Below, piece after piece: positions 1-7,921 of a stretch of 64,000 bases of DNA (positions are counted from its first letter, which is position 1; each line of letters opens with the position of its first letter). The notes beneath the pieces were generated by a model. The model saw only the letters and a program-made list of their open reading frames with translations. It did no database searches and was not told where the DNA came from. The translations under genes and the position numbers were made by a program. This DNA is from Bdellovibrio bacteriovorus str. Tiberius (GTDB lineage: Bacteria; Bdellovibrionota; Bdellovibrionia; Bdellovibrionales; Bdellovibrionaceae), in assembly GCF_000317895.1 (NCBI RefSeq), contig NC_019567.1, positions 1,860,001-1,924,000 on the forward strand, read 5' to 3'.

Positions 1-376
1 TCACTCCGGCTTCGACCAGTGCTTTTGCACGGGTTTTGAATTCTTCACCAACGCCCACGCTGCCAGAAATAACTTTTACGCCATTTTCTTTCAGGCGACG
101 GGCCTGAGCGGCTTGTTCTTCAATATCCAGGAAGCGGTGAAGAATCCCCATGCCACCCAGTTGGTTCATCGCAAACGCCATGTCGTATTCAGTGACCATG
201 TCCATGTTCGCACTGACGATCGGAGTTTCAATCGTGAAGTTCTTGGTCACTTTGGAAGTCAGACGCGGGTCACGGCGGGAACGTACGTCAGATCTTGCCG
301 GGATGATCAGCACGTCATCGAAGGTCAGGCCTTTGCCGCGATTCTTGATATCTTTCCAGTTAAACATGAGCGTCAT
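1..376 (-). CDS. IMP dehydrogenase / GMP reductase family protein without CBS domains (partial, N-terminal 125 residues)
   Basis: The gene runs off the left edge, so only the N-terminus is visible. It has the family signature LTFDDVLIIP, then PIVSANMDMVTE and GGMGILHRF, the first strands of the TIM barrel that binds IMP/GMP. In ordinary IMP dehydrogenase a CBS pair follows at about residue 95. Here the chain goes straight from the HRF helix to GSVGVGEEFKTRAKALVEAG, the barrel segment that normally lies after the CBS insert. It is therefore a CBS-less enzyme, either a GMP reductase type or a minimal IMPDH; the catalytic Cys loop is outside the window. ATG 376 has GAGG nine bases upstream; ATG 367 is a second in-frame choice. 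The start overlaps the end of the upstream membrane-protein gene, which suggests coupling. Confidence 0.85.
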   Translation of the reverse strand, partial: MTLMFNWKDIKNRGKGLTFDDVLIIPARSDVRSRRDPRLTSKVTKNFTIETPIVSANMDMVTEYDMAFAMNQLGGMGILHRFLDIEEQAAQARRLKENGVKVISGSVGVGEEFKTRAKALVEAGV

Positions 377-1040
377 GACGTCTTACCTCGCTTCTAAAAA
401 TATTGAACAGAATGTGAGTTGAAACCAAAAGCAAATAAGTATCCAGGGCGGAAAGCAGCAGGCTTTGCACCGGAGTTTTCCAGATCAGGCGATAGGCATC
501 AAAGACGGTGGTCAGGATGCCCGGAATGAAAAGGTGGAATAAAACCAAAATCGACAAAATCACAAACCAGCGGCGGCGCACGACTTGCGCGGAACCTTTC
601 AGTGCATCGATCCTGCCTTCATCATAGACCTGGCTTGAGGTCACCACAAAAGGCACCATGGAAAGCTCTACGTACTTCCAGATCCCTGGCAGAATCAGCA
701 GGATTGTCCACTGCAGGGTCTTTCCCCAGGCGCGCAGGGTTTCGATGTACATTTGATTCAGGTGCTTATCCCAGAAATCCTGAAGAGTTCGCGTCGTGGA
801 ATCCAAGTTGTTCAAAGCATACAGGGCGATGCTGATCAGCAGAACCGGAAACAGAACGCTGCTTAAAATAGAAAAGAAGCCATAGTAAATCACCTGGGTT
901 TGAACTCCCAAAGGGTCACGAAGGGCGGTTTCCATTTTAAGATTTAGGTACTGGTCTATGTTGCTCGACAGAACGACCAGCGCGAACAGGGGCAAGAAAA
1001 CTTTTTTAAAGACCTTCAGGTTCTCGGCAAAAAAATTCAC
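360..1040 (-). CDS. Polytopic inner-membrane protein, unknown function (226 aa)
   Basis: No family recognised. About five hydrophobic segments are visible: residues 14-26, 50-76, 108-122, 159-178 and 190-212, with amphipathic stretches between them. The loop after segment 3 holds a YDEGRIDALKGSAQVVRRRW stretch, which resembles the cytoplasmic helix of glycerophosphodiester-type membrane-domain proteins, but I would not assign a function on that. The last codons overlap the start of the downstream IMPDH/GMPR-like gene by about 17 bases, so the two are probably one transcript. Confidence 0.75.
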   Translation of the reverse strand: MNFFAENLKVFKKVFLPLFALVVLSSNIDQYLNLKMETALRDPLGVQTQVIYYGFFSILSSVLFPVLLISIALYALNNLDSTTRTLQDFWDKHLNQMYIETLRAWGKTLQWTILLILPGIWKYVELSMVPFVVTSSQVYDEGRIDALKGSAQVVRRRWFVILSILVLFHLFIPGILTTVFDAYRLIWKTPVQSLLLSALDTYLLLVSTHILFNIFRSEVRRHDAHV

Positions 1041-1148
1041 TTAAGTATTTACATCCCTAAAGCCTGTTTGAGTCAAGCGGACTCTTGCTAAGAAACAGAT
1101 GACGGTCCGAGCGAAGAATTTGTCATAATAAAGGCTCTGGGAGGCTTT

Positions 1149-2027
1149 ATGGAACTGCGAATTATGGTGACGGGCGCCACCGGAACCATGGGGTCGGAGT
1201 TGGTGCGCCAACTGCATTCAAAAGGCGCAGAAGTCGTGGCTATCAGCCGGGATTTGGAGCGCTTGCCAAAGGATATCAAGGGGATGCAGGTCCCACTTGA
1301 GAACCGCTATCTGTTGGAGCAGGCATTCCGGGATGTTGATGTTCTGGTTTTTATCCAGCCTCTTTGTGAAAATATGATTCAGCAGGCCGAAAACGTGATA
1401 GGCGCCGCCCGAGCTTCGGGGGTGCAGTTTGTCTTGAAAGTCTCAGGTTTAGGGGCGTCACCGATGTCTCGCTATTTATATCAACGGATACAAGGTGAGG
1501 CTGACGACATCTTGATGCAAAGTGGTCTGCGCTATTGCCTGCTGAAACCCAATATCTACATGCAATGCTTCTTAAAGTCGCATTATGAGTCCCTGATGGC
1601 CGGCACGCTGTATCTGCCTCAAGGGGAGGGGCGAACGTCTTTTGTGGATGCCCGGGACGTGGCCGACGTTGCAGCCCTTTTACTGCAAGACCCCTGGCGC
1701 TATCAAAAACGGGAACTGGTGCTGACCGGGGAAAGAGCCCTGTCCAATGCAGAAGCCGTGTCGATTATTTCTCATTATGCCCGAAGACGGGTTTCGTATG
1801 TGCCTGTGACCGAGGATGCGGCCCGGAAGACATTCAACCGGGAGCAGTCGCCGTGGATGATGGAGGCCCAGATGAGTCTGCACCGAGCGGCCCGGGAAGG
1901 GGCGGCGGCCGAAGTGTCGGGGGCCGTCGAAAAGATACTGGGTCGGGATCCTCGCAGCTTTGAAGAGTTCTGCGAGGATATGAAAAAGGCCTGGGTTTTA
2001 CCCGAGCCTCAGGAAGGCTTACTCTGA
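1149..2027 (+). CDS. NmrA-like NAD(P)-binding oxidoreductase or sensor (292 aa)
   Basis: An N-terminal Rossmann fold with the dinucleotide-binding motif VTGATGTMGSELVRQL (about residues 7-22) places it among atypical short-chain dehydrogenases of the NmrA/QOR2 type. Downstream features fit the group: KVSGLGASP in place of the catalytic serine region, the GLRYCLLKPNIYMQ segment, and FVDARDVADVAALLL, the usual family motif before the C-terminal domain. Such proteins reduce quinones or act as redox sensors; the substrate cannot be told from sequence. The ATG has GGGAGG just upstream. Its end overlaps the convergent small gene by 9 bases. Confidence 0.85.
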   Translation: MELRIMVTGATGTMGSELVRQLHSKGAEVVAISRDLERLPKDIKGMQVPLENRYLLEQAFRDVDVLVFIQPLCENMIQQAENVIGAARASGVQFVLKVSGLGASPMSRYLYQRIQGEADDILMQSGLRYCLLKPNIYMQCFLKSHYESLMAGTLYLPQGEGRTSFVDARDVADVAALLLQDPWRYQKRELVLTGERALSNAEAVSIISHYARRRVSYVPVTEDAARKTFNREQSPWMMEAQMSLHRAAREGAAAEVSGAVEKILGRDPRSFEEFCEDMKKAWVLPEPQEGLL

Positions 2028-2279
2028 CCAAAGTTCGCGAACATCCAGAATTTCACAACGTGGGCTGGTGGTCACTTCAGAAGCGGCATCGCCACCATGA
2101 TAGTTTGTGCGCACATGGTAGACCTTGTCGCCAGTTTCCAGTTCTTTTTGGAACTGCACCAGGCGAACCTGATAACCCTGCTGACGGAAGTGAGTTTCAA
2201 TCTGCCAGGAGCATGATTTCGATTTTGCGAAAGAAACAGAGGATAGCAAAAGAGTTGCGATAACTGCGAATGTCTTCAT
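2019..2279 (-). CDS. Small secreted protein, unknown function (86 aa)
   Basis: It has a clear signal peptide (MKTFAVIATLLLSSVSFA, cleavage after the second Ala-type site near residue 18). The mature protein is about 68 residues and has two cysteines that could form a disulphide in the periplasm. No known domain recognised. The ATG is preceded by an AGGGGC-type ribosome site. The gene's 3' end overlaps the end of the NmrA-like gene on the other strand. Confidence 0.7.
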   Translation of the reverse strand: MKTFAVIATLLLSSVSFAKSKSCSWQIETHFRQQGYQVRLVQFQKELETGDKVYHVRTNYHGGDAASEVTTSPRCEILDVRELWSE

Positions 2280-2365
2280 GAAAAGCCCCTTATTACTTGT
2301 GTGAAGTGACTTGGTTTCGGGGCTTTTATAAGAGGCCTTGCGGCCGTTTGCCAGTTAGGATTTTG

Positions 2366-2384
2366 TTTGGAAAACGTTTCCAAA
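2366..2384. repeat. 19-bp perfect palindrome, possible operator or terminator stem
   Basis: TTTGGAAA-ACG-TTTCCAAA reads the same on both strands. It is flanked by a looser outer pairing, AGGATT at 2357 and AATCCT ending about 2391. It lies just after the stop codon of the SRPBCC-domain gene (minus strand) and about 80 bases before the small secreted-protein gene on the same strand. It could end the first transcript, although there is no clear U-run, or bind a regulator of the second gene. Confidence 0.5.
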
Positions 2385-2390
2385 AATCCT

Positions 2391-2819
2391 TCAATCATCC
2401 AGATACGATTTAAGCTCTTTCAGGTGATAACCCCAGCCTACTTTGAAGTCCTTGATTGTTTTGGTGCGGATTTCTGCTGGCAGGGTGTCCCAGCCGGAGT
2501 GTTCCAGTGACAGAACACGTTCTTTGCCATTGTCTTCAATGGTGAAGGTGCATTCCGTGGTGGCGGTTTTGGGCCAGCTTTTTTCCTTCCAGGTGAAAGT
2601 GATGAACTGTTCTTTTTTCAGTTTCACCACTTTGCCCGAAGCCATTTGTTTATCGCCTTCGTCATCGATCCACGGCTCTTTGAAGGCACCGCCGACTTTG
2701 GGTTCAAGGACAACCGATTCACTCCACCAGTTTTCAAGTTCCCCGCGATCAGTCAGGGCATTCCAGATCCAGCCGCTGCTGGCTTTAAGTTTAATGGATA
2801 ATTCAATGCTGTCTTTCAT
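2391..2819 (-). CDS. SRPBCC (AHSA1-like) domain protein (142 aa)
   Basis: The whole protein is one START/Bet v1-like fold of the AHSA1 type. The N-terminal IELSIKLKASSGWIWNALTD matches the first strand and helix, followed by LENWWSESVVLEPKVGGAF, a central ITFTWKEKSWP strand, and the C-terminal helix with GWGYHLKELKSYLDD. Members bind hydrophobic ligands or act as Hsp90 co-chaperone-like domains; most bacterial ones have no assigned role. It has no signal peptide, so it is cytoplasmic. It lies 9 bases downstream of the secreted zinc peptidase gene, in the same direction, so co-transcription is likely. Confidence 0.85.
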   Translation of the reverse strand: MKDSIELSIKLKASSGWIWNALTDRGELENWWSESVVLEPKVGGAFKEPWIDDEGDKQMASGKVVKLKKEQFITFTWKEKSWPKTATTECTFTIEDNGKERVLSLEHSGWDTLPAEIRTKTIKDFKVGWGYHLKELKSYLDD

Positions 2820-2828
2820 CGGGAACTC

Positions 2829-3785
2829 CTAAGGTGAGGAACTGCATTGATCTTGCGACAGATATTCCTGAGAGGCAAACACCTGTTTTTTCAGGAACTG
2901 GTATTTTTGCGGCTGATGTTCCTTCAGACGTTGCCCGGTGAAGCGATAGGCCACCACGGATTCGGCAAAGTCTTCAGAAGGGTTCAGTTTGCCGTATTCA
3001 GAAACGGCTTTGGAAGGATCCGTCAGTGTGTATTCACGGTAAAGAACGCCTTTGACCGTGCGGCGGGTTTCTTGCCAGCCCCCCAGGCGCAGCCATTCTT
3101 CCGAAGTATCGAGCTTTCCACGGTAAGCCAGGGTGTGTCCCAGTTCGTGCAGGAAGGTCTGCTGGCGTTCCGGGGCGGAAAGTTCATTCCACAGATCAAA
3201 GATTTCCATGCTGGCATTGGCGACGATGTCCTGGCCGAAACCATAGCGTGCACCGCGCGGGAAGTGGATCAGACGTTTGTTGTATTCCACCGGGTAAAGA
3301 TGCAAGGGATAGTCCGCCAGGGCCTGCAGAATCTCGTTCAGTTCATCGGCGCGCCACGGGGAAGCAAGGTTCGTGCGCAGGTGCGATCCATTAAAGCCGA
3401 AGGTCTTTAGCAAATACAGCAGTTGAACGCCTTCGCTGTCGCCAAATATTTTTTTAACGGCGCAAAGAACCTTGTCGCAGGGAACAGTGAAAGTCAGTTC
3501 CAGGCGGCCACGCAGGCTGATGTCGAGCTTATGCAGATCCGAGAAAAGCTCCAGCAGGCGGGGGCTTTCGTTTTTGAAGCTGATGCCGTTAAGAACTTTG
3601 GAAGCCCGGGCACCCGGCAAAGCCAGCAGGGTGGATTCCATAGCCGCCAATGAGGGGGCGCTTTGGGTTTTGCATGGCGCCTTTTCCACATCTTCGGCGG
3701 TGGCCGCCCACCAAGTCAGCTCCTCGGCGCTGGCAGAGCCGGCGACGGTTAAAACTAGGGCTGTCAGGAGCAAAAGGACTTTCAT
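2829..3785 (-). CDS. Secreted zinc-metallopeptidase-like protein (318 aa)
   Basis: A signal peptide (MKVLLLLTALVLTVAGSASA) directs export. The zinc site is FLHELGHTLAYR, an HExxH motif at about residues 213-217. About 55 residues later NPSEDFAESVVAYRF offers a glutamate as third ligand, the gluzincin arrangement. The rest shows no recognised domain; several cysteines suggest periplasmic disulphides. Role inferred: periplasmic or prey-directed protein or peptide hydrolysis. The ATG is clear and its 3' neighbour on the same strand is the SRPBCC gene. Confidence 0.75.
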   Translation of the reverse strand: MKVLLLLTALVLTVAGSASAEELTWWAATAEDVEKAPCKTQSAPSLAAMESTLLALPGARASKVLNGISFKNESPRLLELFSDLHKLDISLRGRLELTFTVPCDKVLCAVKKIFGDSEGVQLLYLLKTFGFNGSHLRTNLASPWRADELNEILQALADYPLHLYPVEYNKRLIHFPRGARYGFGQDIVANASMEIFDLWNELSAPERQQTFLHELGHTLAYRGKLDTSEEWLRLGGWQETRRTVKGVLYREYTLTDPSKAVSEYGKLNPSEDFAESVVAYRFTGQRLKEHQPQKYQFLKKQVFASQEYLSQDQCSSSP

Positions 3786-3842
3786 GGGACCTAGATCGCA
3801 GGAAGCCCGCTTTGAGTCAAGAAAGGGTCCGAGTCAGCGGGG

Positions 3843-4586
3843 CTAATTGTAGGATTTGAGGATTTTTTCCAAGGTGCCGTTTTTCTTGATGTTGTCGATG
3901 GCCCGGTTCAGCTCGTCAAGGGTGATAGGGGCTTTACGGGAAAGGGCGCACTTGGTGATAATCTCGTCCATCCCGAGGTCGGCGGATTCCAGGCTGGGAT
4001 AGACTTTTTTGTAGTACTCAAATTCCAGGTTCGACATGATGATATAGTCGATGCGCCCGTTGAGAAGCTTTTGGATATTGCTTTCGTTGTTCGGGCCGTC
4101 TTCACGCAGGATCAGGCCCTTTTTGAAGTAGTCATCCATGTACTGATAAATGAAATTCAAGACTCCGCCCACGCGCTTGCCATAAAGGTCTTTGGCTTTA
4201 AGAATGGGCTTTCCGCCAATGTACACAATCAGATTTGAACTGCGATAAAGATCGTGGCTCCAGAAAACAGCCTCACGGATCGCCGGCTGCCAGACTTCAT
4301 TCAGATGACAGACCAGATGCACATTACCCGAGGTGAGGTTCGAGGCGACCCGGCTTTTGGGTAAAAGGATCCACGTGGGGGTGAGGTTGAGTTCTTTAAA
4401 CAGTGCCTGTCCCAAGTCCCGCAACAGTCCGCCTTCGAGCTTGGGGGTGTTCTGAACGCGTTCTACGTTTATCAAAGGCATCGCGTAATTGGAGTTGATG
4501 CCATAGCGAATGGCCTTTGGCTCCGGAGGTTTTGCCAAAGAACATAATGGGGTCAGAATGAAGGCCAAAGCCATCAACGCGTTCAT
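3843..4586 (-). CDS. Periplasmic solute-binding-like protein, SBP_bac_3 type (247 aa)
   Basis: It has a signal peptide (MNALMALAFILTPLCSLA). The mature part looks like the amino-acid-binding fold: IRYGINSNYAMPL as first strand, GGLLRDLGQALFKELNLTP, then a KDLYGKRVGGVLNF hinge-type segment and YIIMSNLEFEYY. No ABC permease or ATPase is next to it. Many Bdellovibrio-type genomes carry such orphan binding proteins. I chose ATG 4586 because it gives a compact signal peptide; GTG 4604 is an in-frame alternative. Ligand unknown. Confidence 0.75.
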   Translation of the reverse strand: MNALMALAFILTPLCSLAKPPEPKAIRYGINSNYAMPLINVERVQNTPKLEGGLLRDLGQALFKELNLTPTWILLPKSRVASNLTSGNVHLVCHLNEVWQPAIREAVFWSHDLYRSSNLIVYIGGKPILKAKDLYGKRVGGVLNFIYQYMDDYFKKGLILREDGPNNESNIQKLLNGRIDYIIMSNLEFEYYKKVYPSLESADLGMDEIITKCALSRKAPITLDELNRAIDNIKKNGTLEKILKSYN

Positions 4587-4673
4587 AGAGCTAAGGTCAT
4601 ACACCCACTGACTGTTGTCACTGCCTTTTTCGGGGGAGAGACTATTACGATTTGGAAATTTAGGACGGCTTTG

Positions 4674-5012
4674 TTAGCGCAGGTGAACGAAGCGAAGAAA
4701 ACGTTCCAGCAAATTAGCTGGAGGCGCGGATTTCACAAGAATGTCGATAATTTCCTGTCGGTTGAAGGCTTTGGCGGCCTGTAACGGGGTCATATTGTCG
4801 AACTCGGACAGCAAAGTCGGGTTGGCTCCATGCTCTAACAGGAACTTGGCGATTGTCAGATGTCCATAGGTGATGCTGGCGACCAGCGCGGTGGACAGGA
4901 TTTCGGGATGTTGATAGTTGGGATCCACACCGTTTTTGATGTGGTATTGAACCAGCTCCATATTGCCGGTGGCGGCGGCGTTGTACATTTCTTTCCAGTC
5001 CCCAGCTGACAT
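4674..5012 (-). CDS. Ankyrin-repeat protein (112 aa)
   Basis: About three ankyrin repeats fill the protein: AAATGNMELVQYHIKNGVDP, then ALVASITYGHLTIAKFLLEHGANP, then MTPLQAAKAFNRQEIIDILV. There is no signal peptide, so it should be cytoplasmic. Its ATG directly abuts the stop codon of the upstream secreted-protein gene (5013-5984), so the two are almost certainly translated from one mRNA. Ankyrin proteins of this size usually work by binding another protein. In Bdellovibrio an ankyrin protein is known to protect the cell from its own invasion enzymes (recalled, not checked); whether this one does the same is speculation. Confidence 0.85.
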   Translation of the reverse strand: MSAGDWKEMYNAAATGNMELVQYHIKNGVDPNYQHPEILSTALVASITYGHLTIAKFLLEHGANPTLLSEFDNMTPLQAAKAFNRQEIIDILVKSAPPANLLERFLRFVHLR

Positions 5013-5984
5013 TTATTCTCCGATACTGCCTTGTGGAAGGCCCAGAGCGCTTTCGATACGGGTTTGCATCACGGCGCGCTCGGCAGGTGTGGGCTCTTCG
5101 CCCCACTTCATCTTAAATCCTTCCAGGGCCTGGCGGAAGGCATTTTTTCCTTCTTCCAGTTTTACCTGAGGCAGAGCCTTATCCAGAGACTCGCGCTGCT
5201 GTTGCAGATCCTTGATCATGGTGTCGACAGCGTTATTGATTTCGTCCTGATACTGGTCGTAAGAGCGTTCGATGATAAAAATAAAAATCAAGGCAAAGAC
5301 CACGGGTTTGTAGATCTTGGCAAAAGTGTTGTAAGCGTCCCGGTAATTCTGGGACTTCAGAGCGATGGTGACCTCTTTTTGATGAGCGGCGTAGCCATCA
5401 CGGATGACCTTGAACATCAGCTCTTTGCTGATGGCTTTGTTGGGCATTTTCGGCAGCCAGTAAGGAATGCCGGCAAATTCCATGATGCGACTGTGCTGAA
5501 AGCGCCAGACACGGTCCATGACTTTGGAAAGAGCACTTAAGGTGGCAGCGTCGTGAGTCTGACCCCAGGTTTTAATCAGGCCTTCTTTCAGAAGCTGTTC
5601 TTTGACGATCAAAACGGCGGATTCCTCCAGGCGTTCCTGACCATTCTTTTTTATCCAGCGGGAGGGGGCGTCTTTGGCGCCAAACATCAGGGTGCCCAAT
5701 TCCACGGCCTGTCTTTCCAGGGTGACTTGGGACGGGACATTTTCGATTTCCAGTTGATTCAGAATTTTACGGATTTTTCTTTTGCGGTTCCAGGACAGGG
5801 TGGACGTGTGTTCCTGAACTGATTTGCCATTGAAAAGATACTGCGAGTTTTCGCGGTCAATGGTCTGCAGAACTTCTTTCAGGCTGGGAATGAAAACGGA
5901 CTCGCAGCGCAAAGCCGCGGCTGGGGCCTTCACAGGAAGGCCCAAAGACAGTGCCAGAATAAAGCACAAAGTCCGCTTCAGCAT
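5013..5984 (-). CDS. Exported protein with one internal membrane segment, unknown function (323 aa)
   Basis: A signal peptide (MLKRTLCFILALSLGLPVKAPA) is followed by a long, mostly helical, charged domain. One strong hydrophobic segment, KPVVFALIFIFIIE at about residues 227-240, then leads into a coiled-coil-like region rich in Q and E. No family recognised. It is the middle gene of a tight minus-strand unit: 7 bases after the 265-aa gene and directly before the ankyrin gene. The two exported proteins probably act together at the envelope (inference). Confidence 0.75.
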   Translation of the reverse strand: MLKRTLCFILALSLGLPVKAPAAALRCESVFIPSLKEVLQTIDRENSQYLFNGKSVQEHTSTLSWNRKRKIRKILNQLEIENVPSQVTLERQAVELGTLMFGAKDAPSRWIKKNGQERLEESAVLIVKEQLLKEGLIKTWGQTHDAATLSALSKVMDRVWRFQHSRIMEFAGIPYWLPKMPNKAISKELMFKVIRDGYAAHQKEVTIALKSQNYRDAYNTFAKIYKPVVFALIFIFIIERSYDQYQDEINNAVDTMIKDLQQQRESLDKALPQVKLEEGKNAFRQALEGFKMKWGEEPTPAERAVMQTRIESALGLPQGSIGE

Positions 5985-5991
5985 CAGAGAT

Positions 5992-6789
5992 TTATTCCAG
6001 TACGGTGGCTGCTGTGCGCAGGCTCATACGGGTGGCTTCGATTTCTTTCAAAACGGATTCAGCCTGAGAATCACTGAGTCCGGCCACAACACGGGTCAGG
6101 TTCCCGGCACTTAACAGAAGACCGCCGACAAGTGTAGCCTTGTTGCTGTTATGCTGAGTCAGAGAATAGAACAGCAAAGCCGTGCCAATCCCCTGAGTCA
6201 GGTGGGCCAGCATTTTAGTGCGATCGGTGTCGTCTTCAGCCTTTTGATATTCTTTCAGCGAGGCTTTCATGCCAGAAACAGAGTCGGAAAGTTGATTTAG
6301 AATTGCGGAGGCCTCTTTGCTTTGTCCTGCTCTGTTTGCCGCGATTTCTTTTTCGATGGCTTCAAGCTGGTCAGAAAGTGCTTTGGTGTCGACATCTTTT
6401 TTCAGCAGTGAACTGCCCGTGCCGGTAACAATGGAGGTCATTGAAGCGATCAGAGAACCAGCCACGCTGAACATTCCCAACAAGCCGGATCCTGTGGTGC
6501 GGGAATTCACGGCGAAATAAGAAATAACTGAAAGTCCCAGCCCAGCGGCAGCACCTGCAATAGTCAAAGCGTTGGTGATGCCACCAGAGTTGTCACGGGC
6601 ATCAATGGTTTTTGCGGTTTGTTCAAGTGCTGAGTCCAGCTGAACCAGATTGGTTCTGAGGGCCGTGATATTTTGCTGGGCCTGATTGATGGCCTGTCCG
6701 GTGACTTCGGCGGTGCGGTCCACTTGTGCAAAGGCAACGCTTTGGGAAATCATAACTGCAGCAACGGACAGTGTGACTGTTCTTTTCAT
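5992..6789 (-). CDS. Exported protein with hydrophobic core segments and coiled coil, unknown function (265 aa)
   Basis: Starting at ATG 6789, with GGAG seven bases upstream, gives a clean signal peptide (MKRTVTLSVAAVMISQSVAFA). After a Q-rich coiled-coil stretch come glycine- and serine-rich hydrophobic segments at about residues 75-95 and 100-125. A second coiled coil (ALSDQLEAIEKEIAANRAGQ) follows, and further small-residue helices near 195-235. Upstream in-frame codons exist but would destroy the signal peptide. First gene of the unit with the 323-aa and ankyrin genes. Function unknown. Confidence 0.75.
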   Translation of the reverse strand: MKRTVTLSVAAVMISQSVAFAQVDRTAEVTGQAINQAQQNITALRTNLVQLDSALEQTAKTIDARDNSGGITNALTIAGAAAGLGLSVISYFAVNSRTTGSGLLGMFSVAGSLIASMTSIVTGTGSSLLKKDVDTKALSDQLEAIEKEIAANRAGQSKEASAILNQLSDSVSGMKASLKEYQKAEDDTDRTKMLAHLTQGIGTALLFYSLTQHNSNKATLVGGLLLSAGNLTRVVAGLSDSQAESVLKEIEATRMSLRTAATVLE

Positions 6790-7008
6790 GGGTTTCTCTC
6801 CTTTTATTTGTTCTTTTCTCTGTCTCAGAATGAGACGTGCGAGGGCTCTCTCTGCCAATGCGATAAAGATTCAAGCTTTGGACCAGCTGCTTTGCATTCA
6901 GTAACATCTGGCCAGGTTGTTTGAGATCGATGGACAAAAAGTGCAACCGGCTGAAAACTTGCTTTTCAGCGATTGCTGTAATGGGAGTTGTGGCAGGTTT
7001 GAAAAAGA

Positions 7009-7033
7009 AAAAGCCGCTTTGGGGGCGGCTTTT
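7009..7033 (-). terminator. Rho-independent terminator
   Basis: A 9-bp stem (AAAAGCCGC / GCGGCTTTT) with a 7-base loop. Read on the minus strand it is followed by a T-rich run. It sits 5 bases past the stop codon of the 251-aa lipoprotein gene and separates that gene from the three-gene unit below. Confidence 0.8.
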
Positions 7034-7037
7034 GTCG

Positions 7038-7793
7038 TTAAGGCAATTTGTCGAAGGCTTCTTTGAGTTTTTGTGATTCCACCATCAGCTGATGGCTGAG
7101 GGGATAGTTCTCCGGGGACCTTTCGCGGGTCAACTGTTCCAGACGTCCTTGGATGCCTGCAATGTTCTGTCGCCATTCGATCAGGGATTTTTTTACGGCT
7201 TCATGGGGCAGGCCGTATTCCACCAGCACTCGCGCGCTGTAACACTGGCCGGGGTTGCTGACAGTGTTTTCCCAAATCATCACGGCCGGGGCTGCGATGG
7301 TTTTTTGGGGTGCGGCTTGATACTGGGGGGTGTAAGCATCGTAGTTAAAGTAATCAGAGTTCACTGTGTAGGCAGAGCTGGGACTGGCGTTGATCGCCAG
7401 GGAATATCCGCCCATTTGCAGGCTGCCGATACCCAGCGAGCTCATCTGGCCGCACAGCTGCCACACGTTCACACGGTTGATCACCAGACCGACTTGAGAG
7501 CTGTCAACACGAAGAGTTTGCCTGTCGGTCAAAGAGTCATAGAGATGGGCGTCGGTCATGCCACGCAAAGGGATGATGGCCTTAAGTTCGTTCAGCTGGC
7601 GATTTAGGAATTCCTGCTGGGTAGGGGCCAAAGTGCTTTCGCGGTCGTGGGTGCGAATGGTGGAATCAAATGAGGCCATGACGAATTCATACTTTTGCTG
7701 GAATTCAGCTTTGATGGACGGGACTTCCTCTTCAACCTTGGTGCAACCAGTAAGTGTCAAGGCCGCGATCAGCAGCAGGTGATATGTCTTCAT
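7038..7793 (-). CDS. Lipoprotein, unknown function (251 aa)
   Basis: From ATG 7793 (AGGGAG seven bases upstream) the protein begins MKTYHLLLIAALTLTGC, a type II signal with lipobox LTGC, so it should be lipid-anchored. The mature part contains a long polar helix-rich N-region and a tyrosine/asparagine-rich middle with YTVNSDYFNYDAYTPQYQ near residues 140-160. A C-terminal coiled-coil-like tail ends KLKEAFDKLP. No known family recognised. It is monocistronic, with its own terminator. Confidence 0.75.
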   Translation of the reverse strand: MKTYHLLLIAALTLTGCTKVEEEVPSIKAEFQQKYEFVMASFDSTIRTHDRESTLAPTQQEFLNRQLNELKAIIPLRGMTDAHLYDSLTDRQTLRVDSSQVGLVINRVNVWQLCGQMSSLGIGSLQMGGYSLAINASPSSAYTVNSDYFNYDAYTPQYQAAPQKTIAAPAVMIWENTVSNPGQCYSARVLVEYGLPHEAVKKSLIEWRQNIAGIQGRLEQLTRERSPENYPLSHQLMVESQKLKEAFDKLP

Positions 7794-7921
7794 GTTGTTC
7801 TCCCTGTCTAAAACTATAGGCAAAGGATGGGGCGTTGAGCAACTACTTGTGCCAGGAAAATGCAGGGAATAAACTTTGCCGTAATAAGGAGCTTTTATGA
7901 AATCTGTTGTGGGGGCGGTCT

